The position numbers and the translations under genes were made by a program. The notes under the pieces were generated by a model. It was not told the DNA's origin. It saw only the letters and a list, made by a program, of their open reading frames with translations, and did not search any database. Shown here in pieces: positions 1-13,500 of a stretch of DNA of 64,000 nucleotides; the stretch's first letter is position 1, and each line of letters starts with the position of its first letter. The stretch is from positions 9,360,888 through 9,424,887 of the forward strand of contig HG738138.1 in NCBI GenBank assembly GCA_000499405.2, given 5' to 3'. This DNA comes from Onchocerca volvulus (taxonomy: Eukaryota > Nematoda > Chromadorea > Rhabditida > Onchocercidae).

Positions 1-81
1 AAAATAATTATATTTGCTAGAAAAGTTGCAGTCTTTTATATCCTTAGAATGATAGCAGCATCTCAGTTAGGATGAGATTGA

Positions 82-288
82 TCAGAAGTTATCTGAGGTA
101 TCTGTCCAACATATGATGTCCTTACTAATATTGGTGGATTTAGTAAAACTTGATGATGTGCTGCTGGAGTCAATTAATAAGAAAAAAATCTTATTATAGT
201 TAGGCATTTCTTCATCGTTTTCTTCTATTATTTCTCTATCAGAATCTTCCTTTTCGATCTGTCCTGCATAGATCTTCTTACACGTCAT
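82..288 (-). CDS. Uncertain acidic ORF at the window edge
   Basis: A 68-codon ATG-started frame on the minus strand. It has an acidic stretch rich in Glu and Asp followed by a Ser/Thr-rich stretch. I recognise no family. It could be an exon of a gene running off the left edge, or a chance frame, because no convincing acceptor or donor brackets it. Low-complexity acidic composition is the only argument for coding. Confidence 0.18.
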   Translation of the reverse strand: MTCKKIYAGQIEKEDSDREIIEENDEEMPNYNKIFFLLIDSSSTSSSFTKSTNISKDIICWTDTSDNF

Positions 289-1644
289 CTATACCTTTCT
301 TTCCCTCTCTTTCTATATTTCTCAACTCTACTTTATATCAAAACAAACTTTAAGAATGAAAGGCATACAGAATTTTTCATTTTCGAGTAAGATTGTCTTC
401 AGCTTAGAGGTGCTTATACGTTTGGTTACATGTTTGTTATATGTATCGCAGCGAGGTCCACTTATGACACCTATTTCTTATAATTGTTTCTTTCTGTTGT
501 TCAAAGTATTTTTGATACTTCGAATTCTGTAATTTTAATTCTTTTCGATATTCATGAGTATTACAAGCATTCATTTTGAACATTAGCATTTCTTAGATTA
601 TTTCTTGCACATAATACCTGTAATATTATGATTCATGAGTTATAAAATTTCTCAAGAAAGATTCTGGGAAAAAAGTAATTGGTTCCTATCGATCAAATAT
701 CGACCAGTTACCTAATTTGATTAAATGCATCAAAGTTTCTTCAATCAAAAAATGGGACATTTCTGATTGGTGGCGACATTATTTTTTAGAAATGGTTTAA
801 TGGTGATCAAAGTTATGAATGATCATATTTCATCTGATTAGATTGATATAATAAAGCCAAGTGAAGAAATGAGCTAGATAAGTAAGAGTATTTAATATTC
901 GCAATCTTTTAGCAATGATATATTGAACTGAGAAATTCTGAGTCATTTGTGGGAAAGGGAATGGACAGAAGAAAAGAAATAGAAATTAAGGGCCCCTGTT
1001 TAGAAGGAACTATGCAAAATAGCATTAATGATGTTAACATTATGCGGAATGATTTGTTTTTTCTTGAAGACTTCTGGGAAAAAATAATTTCAGTTTACAG
1101 TTATTGCTTCGATTCCATTATCTTTATAGTTTTTTTTTTCTTTTGAATTCCATTCACATTTCAACCTATTACCAATATGTTCGCTACAAAAAGTTACTCG
1201 ATTCAGTGAAAGATTAAAGAATGAATACTGCTACAAATAATATTGTACATTGTGCATTTTCATTTTTTTTATTTATTAAAATAATCTAATTGGTTCATCT
1301 CACAGATTTCGAGTTATTTAAAAGCTCTTTTAAACACCAACACATTTTACGATCTTCGAAATGTTTTGCCAATATAAACCTTTAAATTTTGTTGAATATT
1401 TGTTAAGTAAAATTTATTACCTGTTTCGAATTTCTTCAATGTCATGGACACAAAATTGTGCCTGCAATAACATTTGATTAAATCATCTATTCGTATTTAC
1501 GCATAATAACACATCGAAGTCTAGAAAAAAAAAAAAAAAAGAAAAGAAAAAAGTGAGCGAGTTTGAAGTACGAATGATAATCTATGCATGAAATAGATAT
1601 TTGTAGGTGAAACAGCGAGTAATACAAAGCAAGATGTGGTGGCA
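289..1644. other. Non-coding upstream region of gbb-1
   Basis: AT-rich sequence with poly-A and poly-T runs and no convincing exon. A possible acceptor (TTTGTAG) lies about 40 bases before the gbb-1 start codon and could serve trans-splicing or a 5' UTR intron. This is inference from position only. Confidence 0.4.
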
Positions 1645-4600
1645 ATGTTGATTTGGATGCTACTGATTAATGGCTGCGTATGCGGAATTGTTAGTTGTGT
1701 GGACTTGCATATTGGAGGCGTTTTTCCGATGGAAGCAGGTTCTGGCGGATGGGCCGGTGGTGAAGCGTGTCTACCGGCCGTCCAGATCGCTCTTCAGGAT
1801 GTAAATGCCAATACCAATATTTTACCGGGTTATATGTTGAAGATGCATTATCATAATAGTAAGGTATATCCTCAGAAATTTTCTGGCATTGCTTCTTAAT
1901 TATCAATTTTTTTAAAAATTCAGTAAAGTGGAATCCCAGTGATGAACACAGCTGTTGAAAATTTAAAAATATTTCATTTTTATATACTAGTAAAATAATA
2001 TTTTGCTTTGTGCAGTTTTATAACTAAATACCTCGATCAGGAGAATTAACTGCATTCACTTTCTCTCTAGCATGAATCTTCCATTTAGTGTCAACCGGGT
2101 CTAGCAGCAAAGCAAATGTACGAATTGTTATATAAGGCTCCGACAAAGTTGATGTTACTAGCTGGTTGTAGCCCAGTTACAACAGTTTTTGCGGAAGCGG
2201 CTCCAGTCTGGAATCTTGTTGTGGTAAATTTTTTTGATTTTTGTTAAGCTTCTTACAGGTCTCTTTTTTTTTTTTTGCTTCATTGATTGTAGATAAGTCT
2301 GCACTTTGGTTGAAATGCTTTGATGCATCTTTTTTAGCTTTCTTATGGTGGCAGTTCTCCAGCGCTTTCCAACAGACATCGTTTTCCGACACTTTTTAGA
2401 ACTCATCCCACTGCAAACATGCAAAATCCAACAAGGTTTAACGTTTTTTTTCTTTTTCTCACAGTAATTCTTTTTACATACGTTTGCATTATACTAATAC
2501 ATAATCTATTTTAGATTCCATATGAGCATTTACACTGTGCGCATTTTTTACAGGCTAAAACTCTTTCAAAAATTTAAATGGAAAAAAATAACGATTTTGC
2601 AATCAGTTGAAGAAGTATTCACGTCAACAGCTAAGGATCTTGAAGAACAATGTAGGGAAAAGGGTATCCGAGTTGAACGACAAAGCTTTTACGGTGATCC
2701 ATCTGATGCCGTAAAAACTTTGGTACGTCAGGATGCTCGCATTATTGTTGGTTTGTTCTACGTTACTGAGGCTCGACGTGTACTTTGCCAGGTAAGCAAT
2801 GGATTTTAAAACTCAGAAACTTGTGCAAACTATCCGAAGAATTGTTAGTTTCTGAAAAATTATATTTAGAAGAAAAAGTGATTTTTAAGAACTTTCTAAG
2901 TAACTACAGTTTTTAGGCATATAAGCATGATCTTTATGGTAGAAAATATGTTTGGTTTTTTATTGGTTGGTATGCTGATACGTGGTTCATTCCGCCGTCT
3001 GATGAGCCACTTAACTGCACTGCCGAGCAAGTCAGTTTGTTGATTTTCTACTCTTTAGTTTCCAATAATTCAAGGCGAAAATTGAAAGAACGAACAGAAA
3101 CTTGTATTGTGCCATAAGGAAATTGTAAACATGTAAATTTTACTATACAACAGATAACTATGTTAAAGAAATTTATTTAGATGATCAAAGCAGCACAGTA
3201 TCACATTACAACAGAAAGTATTATGTTAAGTAGAGACGAAGAACTGACAATTTCTGGAATGACTGGTAAACAATTCCAAAAACGACTAATGAATATGTTA
3301 ACTACTGATCCAGCTGAAACTGGTGGTTTTCCAGAAGCTCCTCTAGCCTATGACGCTGTCTGGTAATTATTTCTCCAGATTCTTTTGAGAAAATCAACAA
3401 TTTCAAAAATTTATGTTGTTACGGTTTTACGAACTTTGCAGAATTTTTCTGTCACAAAGTTCAAGCTCGTCATATCGTCGTAATCAGGGTATGATAACTC
3501 TTGGACAGGTATCTCAGAAATTTGAAATACACTGTAACATGTGTCCACGAAAACTAGTATCGTGGATTTTTTTGAAGAAAGTACGCAGCCGTCTATGATG
3601 TGCTGGGAAGGACTGGAACCTTTCAACCATTTTCATGTAAAATTTTCGATGAGCTATGGTTATTTCTACTAGATATTAACTGATCATTTGCGCAGTTTTC
3701 TTTGCAAAACTGATATAGGAGGTATCGAAGGCTTTTATGATATTTTTTGACAAAAAATTCTGATCTACTACTTCTCTCAGAATGTCATAAAAACCCCATA
3801 TATTTTTTAAAATGCATTTAATGTTAGAAACTTGAATCTCGACATTTTCAGATTTCCAAGTTTATCTAGGAAAAAGGTGGCTTGTTTTAGATGCTGAAAA
3901 CCAGTCCATGTTTTGGAAATAACTTCTACTTCATACTGGGCTTTTTTTTTTTAAATAGTTTTCGGATTTGGGGTCAGACTAGTCAACTTGCTTCCACTAG
4001 CGAATGCTATGTCCAAAACTACAAGTACTAAAATAGTGCTTGATGAAACTACAACTTATTAAAAGGTTAAATAAAGAGCCAAGCGCTCCAAACTTCAGTA
4101 GTTATCATTGATCATAGTTGGTACCCGTTCATGCTATCAAGCAGTTATTTGCCAAAAATATGTTTACAGGGCAGTTGCATTGGCTTTCAATTGCACACTA
4201 TCAAAACTTCAAGCAGGGCAAAGTCTTGAGAATTTTGCTTATAATAATACAGGCATCGCAGAAAAATTATTCAGCTGTGTTAAAGACACTCAATTTCGAG
4301 GTGTTTCAGTAAGTTCTCAATCTTTTTTTTGCTTTTAACAGCAAAATTGCATTCATTAGATCTATCAGCCGAGTCTTGCAATTTTCAGGGTCAGGTCATG
4401 TTCAATGATCTCGGCGACCGCATCGCACGGACACAAATTGAACAACTACAAGGTTGATATAAAAGAATTTTTCTGGTATTTTAGTTTCAATTTAGTGAGT
4501 AATTAATTAAATTTCTGGTTACTCGAAGTTACTAGAACTTTCTAATACTGATGAGGAAGAATCAGTTTTATGATAATGCAATAAATATTTATATAGATGG

Positions 4601-7600
4601 AAAATACCAAATGCTGGGTATTTACGATACAACAACATTTCATATGGACTGGTATGATAAGGAAAAGTTTGCAACATTGAATGGATTACCTCCTCCAGAT
4701 TCGACTCTTATACAAGAATCACTTCTTGCCGTTGATATAGAGGTTATGTTTTTATGGAGTAATTAATCATTTCAACCTTTTTGATTTAATTGCATAGTAA
4801 CCGTCAATTCTCATGGATAAAGTAACAATGAAGGACTGATTGGCTACTGTTTCAGTTATATTATTCAATTGCGTTAGTGGCAGTAATTGGAATCATTGTT
4901 TCATGTATGATATTGATGTTTAACGTCAGGAACTCTGATAGGATGTCAGTTTTTTTAATTCTATTATTGAATTGACTATTATCTAACCACTGCTTTTTTA
5001 TTTTTCTTCATGAAAAGAAATGACTAATAAGTGGTGGTAATTAGAAAGTTACAAGAATTTAAAATAAAAATCACTCATTCATCATAGCCAACATATTGAA
5101 CATTCCGCTTTTCGAACTTCTTAAATCCACTGAAACGAATTTTTTTGATTTCACATCAAACTATTCGTCTACATTCGATGTTTCAGTGTAAATATTGAAG
5201 AATTTCTTCTTATTCCTGAGGTTACCAAACATATACTCATCGATGAATGAGCAGTTAGAGTATCTCAAAATATGAAGAACTATATTGTCTTGCAGAAATG
5301 TTTCTTTCAAAAGTTCATCTCATCGTTCTTCTGCTATGATTTAATGTTAACATGGCTCAGATCAATAAAAATTTCATTGTAAAGAAGTACCATGAATTGT
5401 GCCTATTCATACTCTTTTTATTATATTTAAAAAAAAAAAATGAAAAAATTTGTAACAATCAGATTACAATCATGAAATTAACGTTGCTCACATGAAAATG
5501 CTTAAATTTGATCTGATATTAATATTATTTTAAAATGGGATTAAATTCAGATTTCGGCAGATAATAACCACCGCTTGTCAGTCACACCGTGCAACAATGT
5601 TGTTTATGGGTGCGATAATTAAAGTTTATGATTCTGTGAAAAATAAAGGATTCATGATAACTTATATTCAGGATAATAATGGAATCTCAACCGCAGTGTA
5701 ACAATTTACTTCTAGCCGGATGTATACTTTGCTGCCTAAGCCTATTATTATTGGGTCTACCAGCACGTGGAATCACTATCCCAAAGCATTCATTCACATT
5801 ACTTTGTCATGTTAGTTCAAATTTAAGAAAAACTAAAATGAGATTAAGACTCAGATCTTATTTCTGTTTTTCATTCGATCAAAATATAAATATTTTCAAT
5901 TTTTAGTCACAAATATCACTTTTAATGATTGGTTTCACGTTTGCGTTTGGGTCGATGTTTGCCAAAGTCTGGGTTGTTCATCGGTTAGGCGCAGCAGAGA
6001 ATCAGCATCTCATTTCCAGGCCAACTACAGGCCAGGTAGTACACTCAAGCAAAAACTGAATACAGTATCAAATATCAAAAGATACCATAAGTTATTTTCG
6101 TAGCGTTCCGAAACTTTTATAATTTTTTTTTCGATATTAAATTCTAAAAATAAGTTCAAAACCACGACAAATTTGCTTTTTTACATTTTGCAGCCAGTAC
6201 CTGCATGCAAATTCTACCTCGTAGTTACTGCATTTTTTGTGGTTGATGTAATTATAATAGCTTGTTGGTTTACATTTGATCCAATTCAAAGGATCGAACA
6301 ACGGTTTCCACTACAAGTAAGTACATAAATGGGTATTTTTTAAGTCTATACGTTTTATAGGAAGTTTTTTTAATCTCAGAAAAATTTCGACAAAAAAATT
6401 GTTTCTGAATGGATCAAGAATAAATTTAGTGATGTAAAATTTATCTGTAAAAATCTGGTCTTCTATATATTTGACCTACATGTTTAGTCTTGCATTTTCT
6501 CATTTTTTTTGTAGGAACCACCCATAGGAACTGAAGAAGATGTTATGTTTCTACCGATCCTTGAACAATGTCAAAGTAAACGACAAGAAATGTGGACAGG
6601 TACTAAACTTTTCGTAATTTCTTTAAATTTTCATATGCAACAGATTAAAATCCTGTGAAACGAGGAAAAATTTCGAATTTGTATTAAAGATTAGAGCTAC
6701 TTTCTGACAAATTTAAATGTTTTATAAATGAAAAAGTATTTCCGAAAACTGTAGCTCAGTAATGTTCCTTTTGGGACGAAACGTCGAGGAGCATCGTGTT
6801 TTGATACTCTTTCGAGAATAGTAGTATTGTTATAATTCGTAGCGAGAAGTATTTTTATGATTTTTCTTTGACATTCCTGTCATTTCATGTTTCGACACTT
6901 TATGATTTTTTTTCTTTTGCTTTCACTTTATGATTTCTATAATTATCTGCACTTTTTTTTTTTCTCAGAAAATTTGATAATAATTTTGAAGTAAATATTT
7001 GAATTGTTTTGGGATTTATGTTTTAGATACTAAGAAAGTATCATTATTATAGGCTTGGTAATGGGTTATAAATGCTTAATATTGGTGCTTGGTCTTTTTC
7101 TTGCGTATGAAACGCGTAATTTAAGACCTCTTTTTGTGAATGATTTACGCTTCGTTGGTTTGGCTATATATAATGTCGCCGTATTATCTCTTATAACTGG
7201 ACCCGTTGTCACTTTTCTTATTCGATCTCAGTCCGATGCCAATTTTGCCTTTATCAGCATTACTGGTTTCTTTTTTCGTTCTTCCTCTTTTTTTGTTCAA
7301 AAATTAAATTACAAAGCTAAAATATTTAGTACATGTTGGCCTGCTGTACCAATAAATCTGAAATCATTGTCAAATAGGTGGGAAGAATAACGGTTTGAAG
7401 GCAATATTATTATTACCAGATAGACTACTGAATTGTTGGACATTTAAAGTGATACGGTGTAATGGCGGAAACGCTTCACCATATCACCATTTTATTGTGA
7501 TTCTTTGAATTTGGACTTCAATTTTTTTTTTCCGATAAAACGATTGCTGGAGAAAATAAGTGCTGACTACTGTCTTAGTTTCAGTTTTATTGAGTACATA

Positions 7601-8254
7601 TATAACGCTTGGCCTAGTATTTTTGCCAAAAATCTGTCATATACGTCGAACACCTAAAAGTGGTGAGAAAAACGATGGTACTAAATCACTCTATCATCCA
7701 GATATTGCCGGGATGGAACAAAAACGGTGTCAACAGCTTGTTCATGAGAACGCTGATCTGAAGTGTCAAATAGAACATGTTGGTTTCATCTTAAAATTTG
7801 CTTCTTTTAAAATATAAACTGTTAAATCTTTGCTTCCGATATTTTCACAATGTTTATTATTTGTTGCAAATAATCCAAAAGAAATCTTATTCAGGAATAT
7901 TTTTAGAAGGAAAAAAAAATCGCGGATTATCGGCAGCGTTTAGGAAAACATATTCAAGAAACAATTGGTATTCCACTTCGTGAAAATATATGTGGCAGCA
8001 CTAGCGATGAAAATATGACACAATCATTCCCAACTGCATTCACAACAACTGCCTTGATCGAAAATTTGCCAAGCGGTACATTCTCGACATTAGCAAGGAC
8101 AGAAAATTTTTCTTCTAATGAGATTTTCCCTTGGAAAATCCGTCTCAGGACTTCAGTTCTAATCTTCACATCTCGGGAACATTTAAAAGACAGTCTTAAT
8201 ATTACTCCAGTGATTTTCTGGGAAAGATTGCGGTTTTTTCTCTCAATACTGTAG
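1645..8254 (+). CDS. gbb-1: GABA-B receptor subunit 1 (class C GPCR)
   Basis: Metabotropic GABA receptor subunit: binds GABA through its Venus-flytrap domain and, with subunit 2, signals through Gi/o. Exons: 1645-1863, 2089-2223, 2338-2435, 2554-2791, 2917-3030, 3181-3362, 4170-4308, 4389-4452, 4597-4742, 4856-4944, 5672-5810, 5907-6035, 6194-6316, 6515-6599, 7053-7265, 7579-7778, 7907-8254. All phases agree and give about 886 aa. Residues 1-20 look like a signal peptide. The flytrap runs to about 445 and contains [20 protein letters not shown] and [16 protein letters not shown], which match subunit 1 rather than 2 and include the serine, tyrosine and glutamate GABA contacts known from mammals. 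Seven membrane segments span about 446-745 (FLAYETRNL before TM6, [13 protein letters not shown] in TM7). A coiled coil begins near 755 ([17 protein letters not shown]). The ATG at 1645 precedes the hydrophobic leader; an ATG at 1634 meets an early stop. Donors after exons 5 and 10 are GTCAGT, a weak form used twice. The 3' end is the least certain part. Confidence 0.93.
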
Positions 8255-8645
8255 TGTAGCTCTTACGTTTCGCCCCATTAGCTGCCCTTCTCGATATTTG
8301 ATTCCCTTGGCCATCCATATTTAATTTTCATATTTTTTCACCATCCAGAATCGAAAATACTTGGCATATAATAGCAGAGTGATAGAGATGAAGTTTCGTG
8401 GTCCTTCTAGAGCCCTAAAAACGGCCTTAGAACAATTAAAAAAAGACCGATATATAAAATCCCAACGATTCATGAAGTCGTGCTTCGAATTCTAGGGAAG
8501 TTTGAAGTTTCATTTTTCTTTTTTCAAAGTTCGGCTTCAAAAGAAACCGCGCTTGGATTTTATAATTTCTAGATAAATACAACAGTAATTATGAAGAGGT
8601 GGAAAACGAGGATACATCATCAACATTCAGCGAATTATTTCTATG
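8255..8645 (+). other. gbb-1: Possible alternative 3' exons of gbb-1
   Basis: Two stretches look coding although exon 17 already ends in a stop. From 8349, after ATCCAG, an open frame includes RALKTALEQLKKDRYIKSQ. From about 8573-8645 a frame reads NYEEVENEDTSSTFSELFL and then stops. A donor inside exon 17 (ACTTCA before GTTCTA) would join the first in phase 0. The joint between the two needs a poor GTGCTT donor, so the arrangement is unproven. Confidence 0.3.
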
Positions 8646-9969
8646 AGAAAAACTTTCCCAGGATATATGTCTCTGCTTCATTCTTTCCTGATAAAGATCA
8701 CAAATTTTGTCGCGCATCATTTCCGAGTTGGTATTAATGGAGCTATTTATATAACTTATTGCTCGGAACAATATTTTGAGAAGCTGCAACCAATTCTATA
8801 TTCTGACAAATTTATCAGAATAATGAAGTTTTCTGTTATGCGTAAAGGACGAAATGGAATTTTGAATTTTGTGTAAAAAGGAATATTTTAACACTTCGAG
8901 TCCATTACTGTATCACCCTCCGGTATTTCCCTGCCACTAATGGGAGTTGCATATCCGACAACATGAAAATGCTGCCTTTTACAGTGGACTGCTCGATATA
9001 CAGCACGAGTTTAACCAACAAATCTTATAAGCCAAGCTCTCGTGATCTTATTCCCTATAAATGAGTGTACTATTAAATAAATCCCTTAAAACTGTGAGTG
9101 GAAAATTGCGACAAACGACGCATTTTAAAAAGTATTTTATGACATTTGAATGAAGATTTGAATAATTTCTAATAAGCCAGTGAAAAAAGCAAATCAACAT
9201 GATATGACATCAATATAATAGAGTGTATAACTAACACGAGAAAAGTGTTTGGCTCCTGAGTACAGATAAATTACTGATAAAAAGCTATCCAAAAAGAAAT
9301 TGCATTCACAATGACTTGTTTTCCTAGTGTAAAATATTTCCTTCAGTGGACAAAACTTTGCTTAGAAATATGCCTGCAATTTTCGAGTAATGTGCAAAAA
9401 TATTTAGACCATCTTTCTAACTAACCGATTAAAGGGCTTATTTTGCTTCATTTGCCACTTATTGGACAGTTTATACCAATCTTCATTCGCACTGCTCCCA
9501 TATAAATAAATGAAATGTTGCATCTATCATAATAAGTTATCCGATGCGTTATTATTATGAGATGAAATAGTGTTTCAAAGTGTTGAATCATTCAGTATCT
9601 CTACTTGGATTATTCCGAACAAAAAGACTGAGATCAGTGCATGGTTCGATATATTGCTTAATTCTCTTTTTATCTTCTACTATCTAATAACCTTCGCACT
9701 AATTCCACTTCAAATTTAAATCTTGGTTTAAAACTTGAATTTTGAAACTCTATGCCCTTAGTTCTGATCCTAATATTGTCTAAAAAAAAACTAATATTAC
9801 GTAAAACTAAAAAAAGAAAGACTTCCTTTCTTTTTTTAGTTTTACGTAATGTTAGTTATTTCTTCCTTTCTTCTTTCTGTACCGTGATGTGATGTGAACG
9901 ACAATCAAAAATGGAGAGAGGAAAAAGATTAAAAATTATACGAGAATGAACGATTACTCACCAACCACG
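8646..9969. other. Intergenic region downstream of gbb-1
   Basis: AT-rich, with several AATAAA-like 3' signals. No recognisable exon or RNA gene was seen apart from the hairpin at 9791-9855. Confidence 0.4.
9791..9855. repeat. Strong 30-bp inverted repeat hairpin
   Basis: Left arm 9791-9820 and right arm 9826-9855 are reverse complements over 30 bases with one mismatch (a possible G-U pair), separated by the 5-base loop ACTTC. The stem core is GTAAAACTAAAAAAAGAAAG. The loop is shorter than usual for an animal miRNA precursor, so a siRNA-type hairpin, a miniature inverted-repeat remnant or a cruciform are equally possible. Confidence 0.8.
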
Positions 9970-9978
9970 TATATAAAG
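9970..9978 (+). promoter_or_regulatory. TATA-box-like element
   Basis: TATATAAAG matches the TATA consensus. It lies 90 bases before an ATG-started frame that ends at a good GTAAAT donor, leaving room for a start site near 10000. Chance occurrence is possible in AT-rich DNA. Confidence 0.35.
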
Positions 9979-10067
9979 TGCAGTGCAAGAGCTGGTTGGT
10001 TCGAAAATACAAATAGGTGTTTATACAGTAAAAAAGCAGGGATTTCGGAATATCCCCGAGTTTAAAG

Positions 10068-10531
10068 ATGGACTGGCAAGAATACGGATTTATAATGCTT
10101 GAAGTACTCGTTCATAGCACTTTCGTTAGTTTGTACAATTCGCTCTCTTGTGAAGTATCAAAGGTAAATGTCATAAACTATAAGATATCGCGCCAGTGTC
10201 ATATTATTCAAACCACTCGGCCACTCCAAACAAGATGTCAGAGTATTTCCCTGAAAATTTCATACAAATCATCACATTTTACTAAAGTATAGATTTACTT
10301 GAGCACACTGACTTTAAAAAAACACGGCCCATATTTCGCGGTGAAAATTAATCTGAAACTAACATTTAAAGAGTTAAGTTTCCAAACATATATGTAACAA
10401 CATTTATATGTTGGAAGGGTAGAAGTACTAATTCAGCAGGTAAAATATCAGCATTCCGATTAATCTGGAAAAATTAGATACTGGACTTATCCTAATTTAT
10501 TTTCTAATTTTTACAGATGCAAAATAAGTAA
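10068..10531 (+). CDS. Candidate two-exon micropeptide gene (36 aa)
   Basis: Exon 1 (10068-10163) encodes 32 residues starting MDWQEYGFIMLEVLV and ends at AAG before GTAAAT. A phase-compatible acceptor, TTTTTACAG, sits at 10508-10516. The next codons are ATG CAA AAT AAG TAA, and AATAAA follows at once at 10531-10536. A TATA-like box lies upstream. The first 22 residues are moderately hydrophobic but carry early acidic residues, so this is a poor signal peptide. Function is unknown. It could also be a non-coding transcript or coincidence. Confidence 0.27.
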
Positions 10532-10536
10532 ATAAA

Positions 10537-13500
10537 ATGTGAGAAAAGATTGCGAATAATACTTACAAAATAACACAGCGTTGATAATTCATATAACATC
10601 CCCTAACGGAAACTGAGCTTTTCGTTCCAGCAAGAACATTATTACAGTTTCGCATTAGTTCTTCATGGATTTCTTCAAGGATAGATTTTTCATTCTTCAA
10701 AGATAGTCAAAAAATACATATACCATTACGCTTGAAAAACGATGCCTCCCGACTTCCGAATAAATTGAAGAAATTTATCGGAAACTCTTCTTGTACAGAA
10801 ATAATCCAAGCAGTCATAAGGGCACTAGATCTTCTTTCAGTCATTCCTTTTCCCCAATGTTTCTCTTAAAAAAGAAGAAATCATAAATTACCTTGATACT
10901 TTTGAACTTGGTCAATAAAATCCTGGCCAACATTAAAATTACAGAACCTTGAATCGCCCAGAACATTTTATCAACAAAACCCAAATTAATAAATTAATCA
11001 AACAGCATCCAGACAACAACAGCAAATAATATGCGCTTCGAGATGTAAAGGATATACAACGAAAAGCGCAACAAATGGTAAAAATGATTTTTGTTTATTG
11101 GGTTAGAAAAAAATCAACGACTGAAGTCAAGCTAAACTGTTTGCACTAAAAACAGCAAGAATAAAAATAATAGAAATATACAACGCTTAACATGACGAAA
11201 TGGAATTCCAGCCGTAAAATGACATTTGAAAAATTCATCTATAAAAATAAGCTATGATAATGGTACGCTTAAGATTGTCGTTGCCAACCAAATGGAAAAA
11301 CGTAGTCTTTCCTCAAGAAATTACTAAAACTATATTTAATCTCATTAAATAATCGTTTGTTACGATTCTGTTATCAAAAACGCTGATGAAATAAGCGCTA
11401 GTAAGGTTAATCTCAATTATTCCTATACTGGTATTAATCTCAAAAAAGACAAGTTTATCTCTTTTTAAATGTGAAATCCAACGGAGAGGTAACACAAAAA
11501 TATAAGATTATTTAACCGCATGGATGGCGTCCTGATCTTCCAATAACAAAAAGAAATCTTCTGTCTAGTCATATAGAATATTACGAGAAAAATGAAGGAT
11601 TGAATAAAATCAGATCAATTTTATGAGATCATTTCGCACAAGCAGAAGTGTTGCAATATATTTTATAATGGTTCAAATGATATCTGATTTTTGTTGCAAG
11701 AAATGAAGAAAAATGGAATTCATGGAGAATACAAATATCTTATGAGTGACAAAATTTAAGTACAACAGCGTGAACTACGTTTAGGTCGATGATTGTGTTG
11801 ATTTATTGTATCCATTTCAAGAGATTCAAAAAGAAAAAAAAAGAACCAATATTAAACTATTTGCAGAATCTTAATGTATCTCTCAGCAAATGTGAAGCGG
11901 TATAACAAAACCTTCTATGGAGCAATGTTTTAAGAACTATGTAATTAATAGTAAAGTAAAGTGAGCTTAATTACAAACCTCTAGAAAATACCAATTTCTT
12001 CTCTACTAATGAACCTTCGAAATCTTCAGTGTATCATTCATAACATAAAAATGATTTCTCAGATTGCCAACACTGTATCTGATATGTGTACTACACAATT
12101 AATTATATGGCTGAAGCGAATCTTTTGCAGTCGTGCAATTGAATGAAACTAAGCAACTGCCCTATTCCTGCAGAATAACGGAAGGATTTACGGAAATCAA
12201 AAGAGTTTCTGTCCAAATAATTCCAAAACAAATAATTTAAGGTAACGAAAATAATCACTTAAGGATTAATAGTCTATCTAAAACAAGTGCAGTTATATTC
12301 CAAACTTTATTAGCCAAGGAATGGAACTGATGACGTCAGGTAGCTAAGAGCAACTTTCAAAAACCTATGCTGCTCGCATGGCAACACGAAAGTGTGCCTG
12401 TGCCCTGCGATTCCTTTACTTCTCACTGCATCCTTTTTGCAAGGGCACACACAATGACGGAGAAGGAAGAAGAATATGGATGATGGCAAAGTGTTGTGTC
12501 GACATGCAAACCTCTTTCCAGCAGAATCGAAGAAAAAAATTAGTTGAAAACCGCAATAACAATAAGAGAAATAGGCAAGAGGGAAGAAGCACTAGCATAG
12601 ATAGCAAACGGTGACAACTCACTCAGTAGCTCTTCCATAAGGACGAGGACCAAAGATAAAGAAAGCTCAGAACAGTAAATACGAAATGATAATATGCCAA
12701 GCATTCTTTCTTAATCCGAGCGAAAAATTCCTGTGCATATCGGACAGAGTACAGTTTGCCACATACATACGACAAACTACTTTGCAATGCAAATGCTAGC
12801 AGTAATTGGCGCTAGGTGTTGTCGATGCACCATTTTCTTCTTCATGGATTCCATGGATTTTAAGTGCTCTGTACAATTCATCTCTGTCATCCGCCAGAAT
12901 GAAAACTGCATACTTTCTCCTGTTGCATGATATGAAAAATCTTGTCGTAAATAATTCTCCTTTTTCCTCCGCATCTAATCTTTGGGAGCAAATCTAAATA
13001 ATTCGCATTTGGAAAACACCAAAACTTCCATATGTCATACTTAGTTCAAAATGCCTGGAAAATAGCTCAAAAAAATTTACGAAATTTGATTTCGGGTTCT
13101 AAGTCACACTATAAAACTCAAAACACACACCATTGCACTCTCCTTAGCTAAATGATCAATAGTGCAAAATAACAATGTAATTATATTCCGACTGACTCCT
13201 TACAAATAGCAACCAAAAAACTTCACCAAATCTCTGCAGTAAATCTTTAATCTTATAACCAGATCACTTTTATTCACAGCACGAACACGCACCCCAGAAA
13301 TCCCATTCATCAATCCATTTATTAACCACGCATCAAGGTTACTTCAAATTTTAATTGGACATCTTTTCAGAAGTTTAGCGGACAGAAAATGGCAGGTAGC
13401 TTTCCGATTCTTTAACCTTCTTCCACTCCATTTCCTTATGTGATATTAACTTTCACTGGAAAAAATACAGAAGGACGGGCTCCGTATCTATGAGACAAAT

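Noticed and set aside
2158..2424. Two overlapping minus ORFs within gbb-1
   Set aside because: Shadows of gbb-1 exons 2 and 3 and the intron between them; the plus strand matches the receptor.
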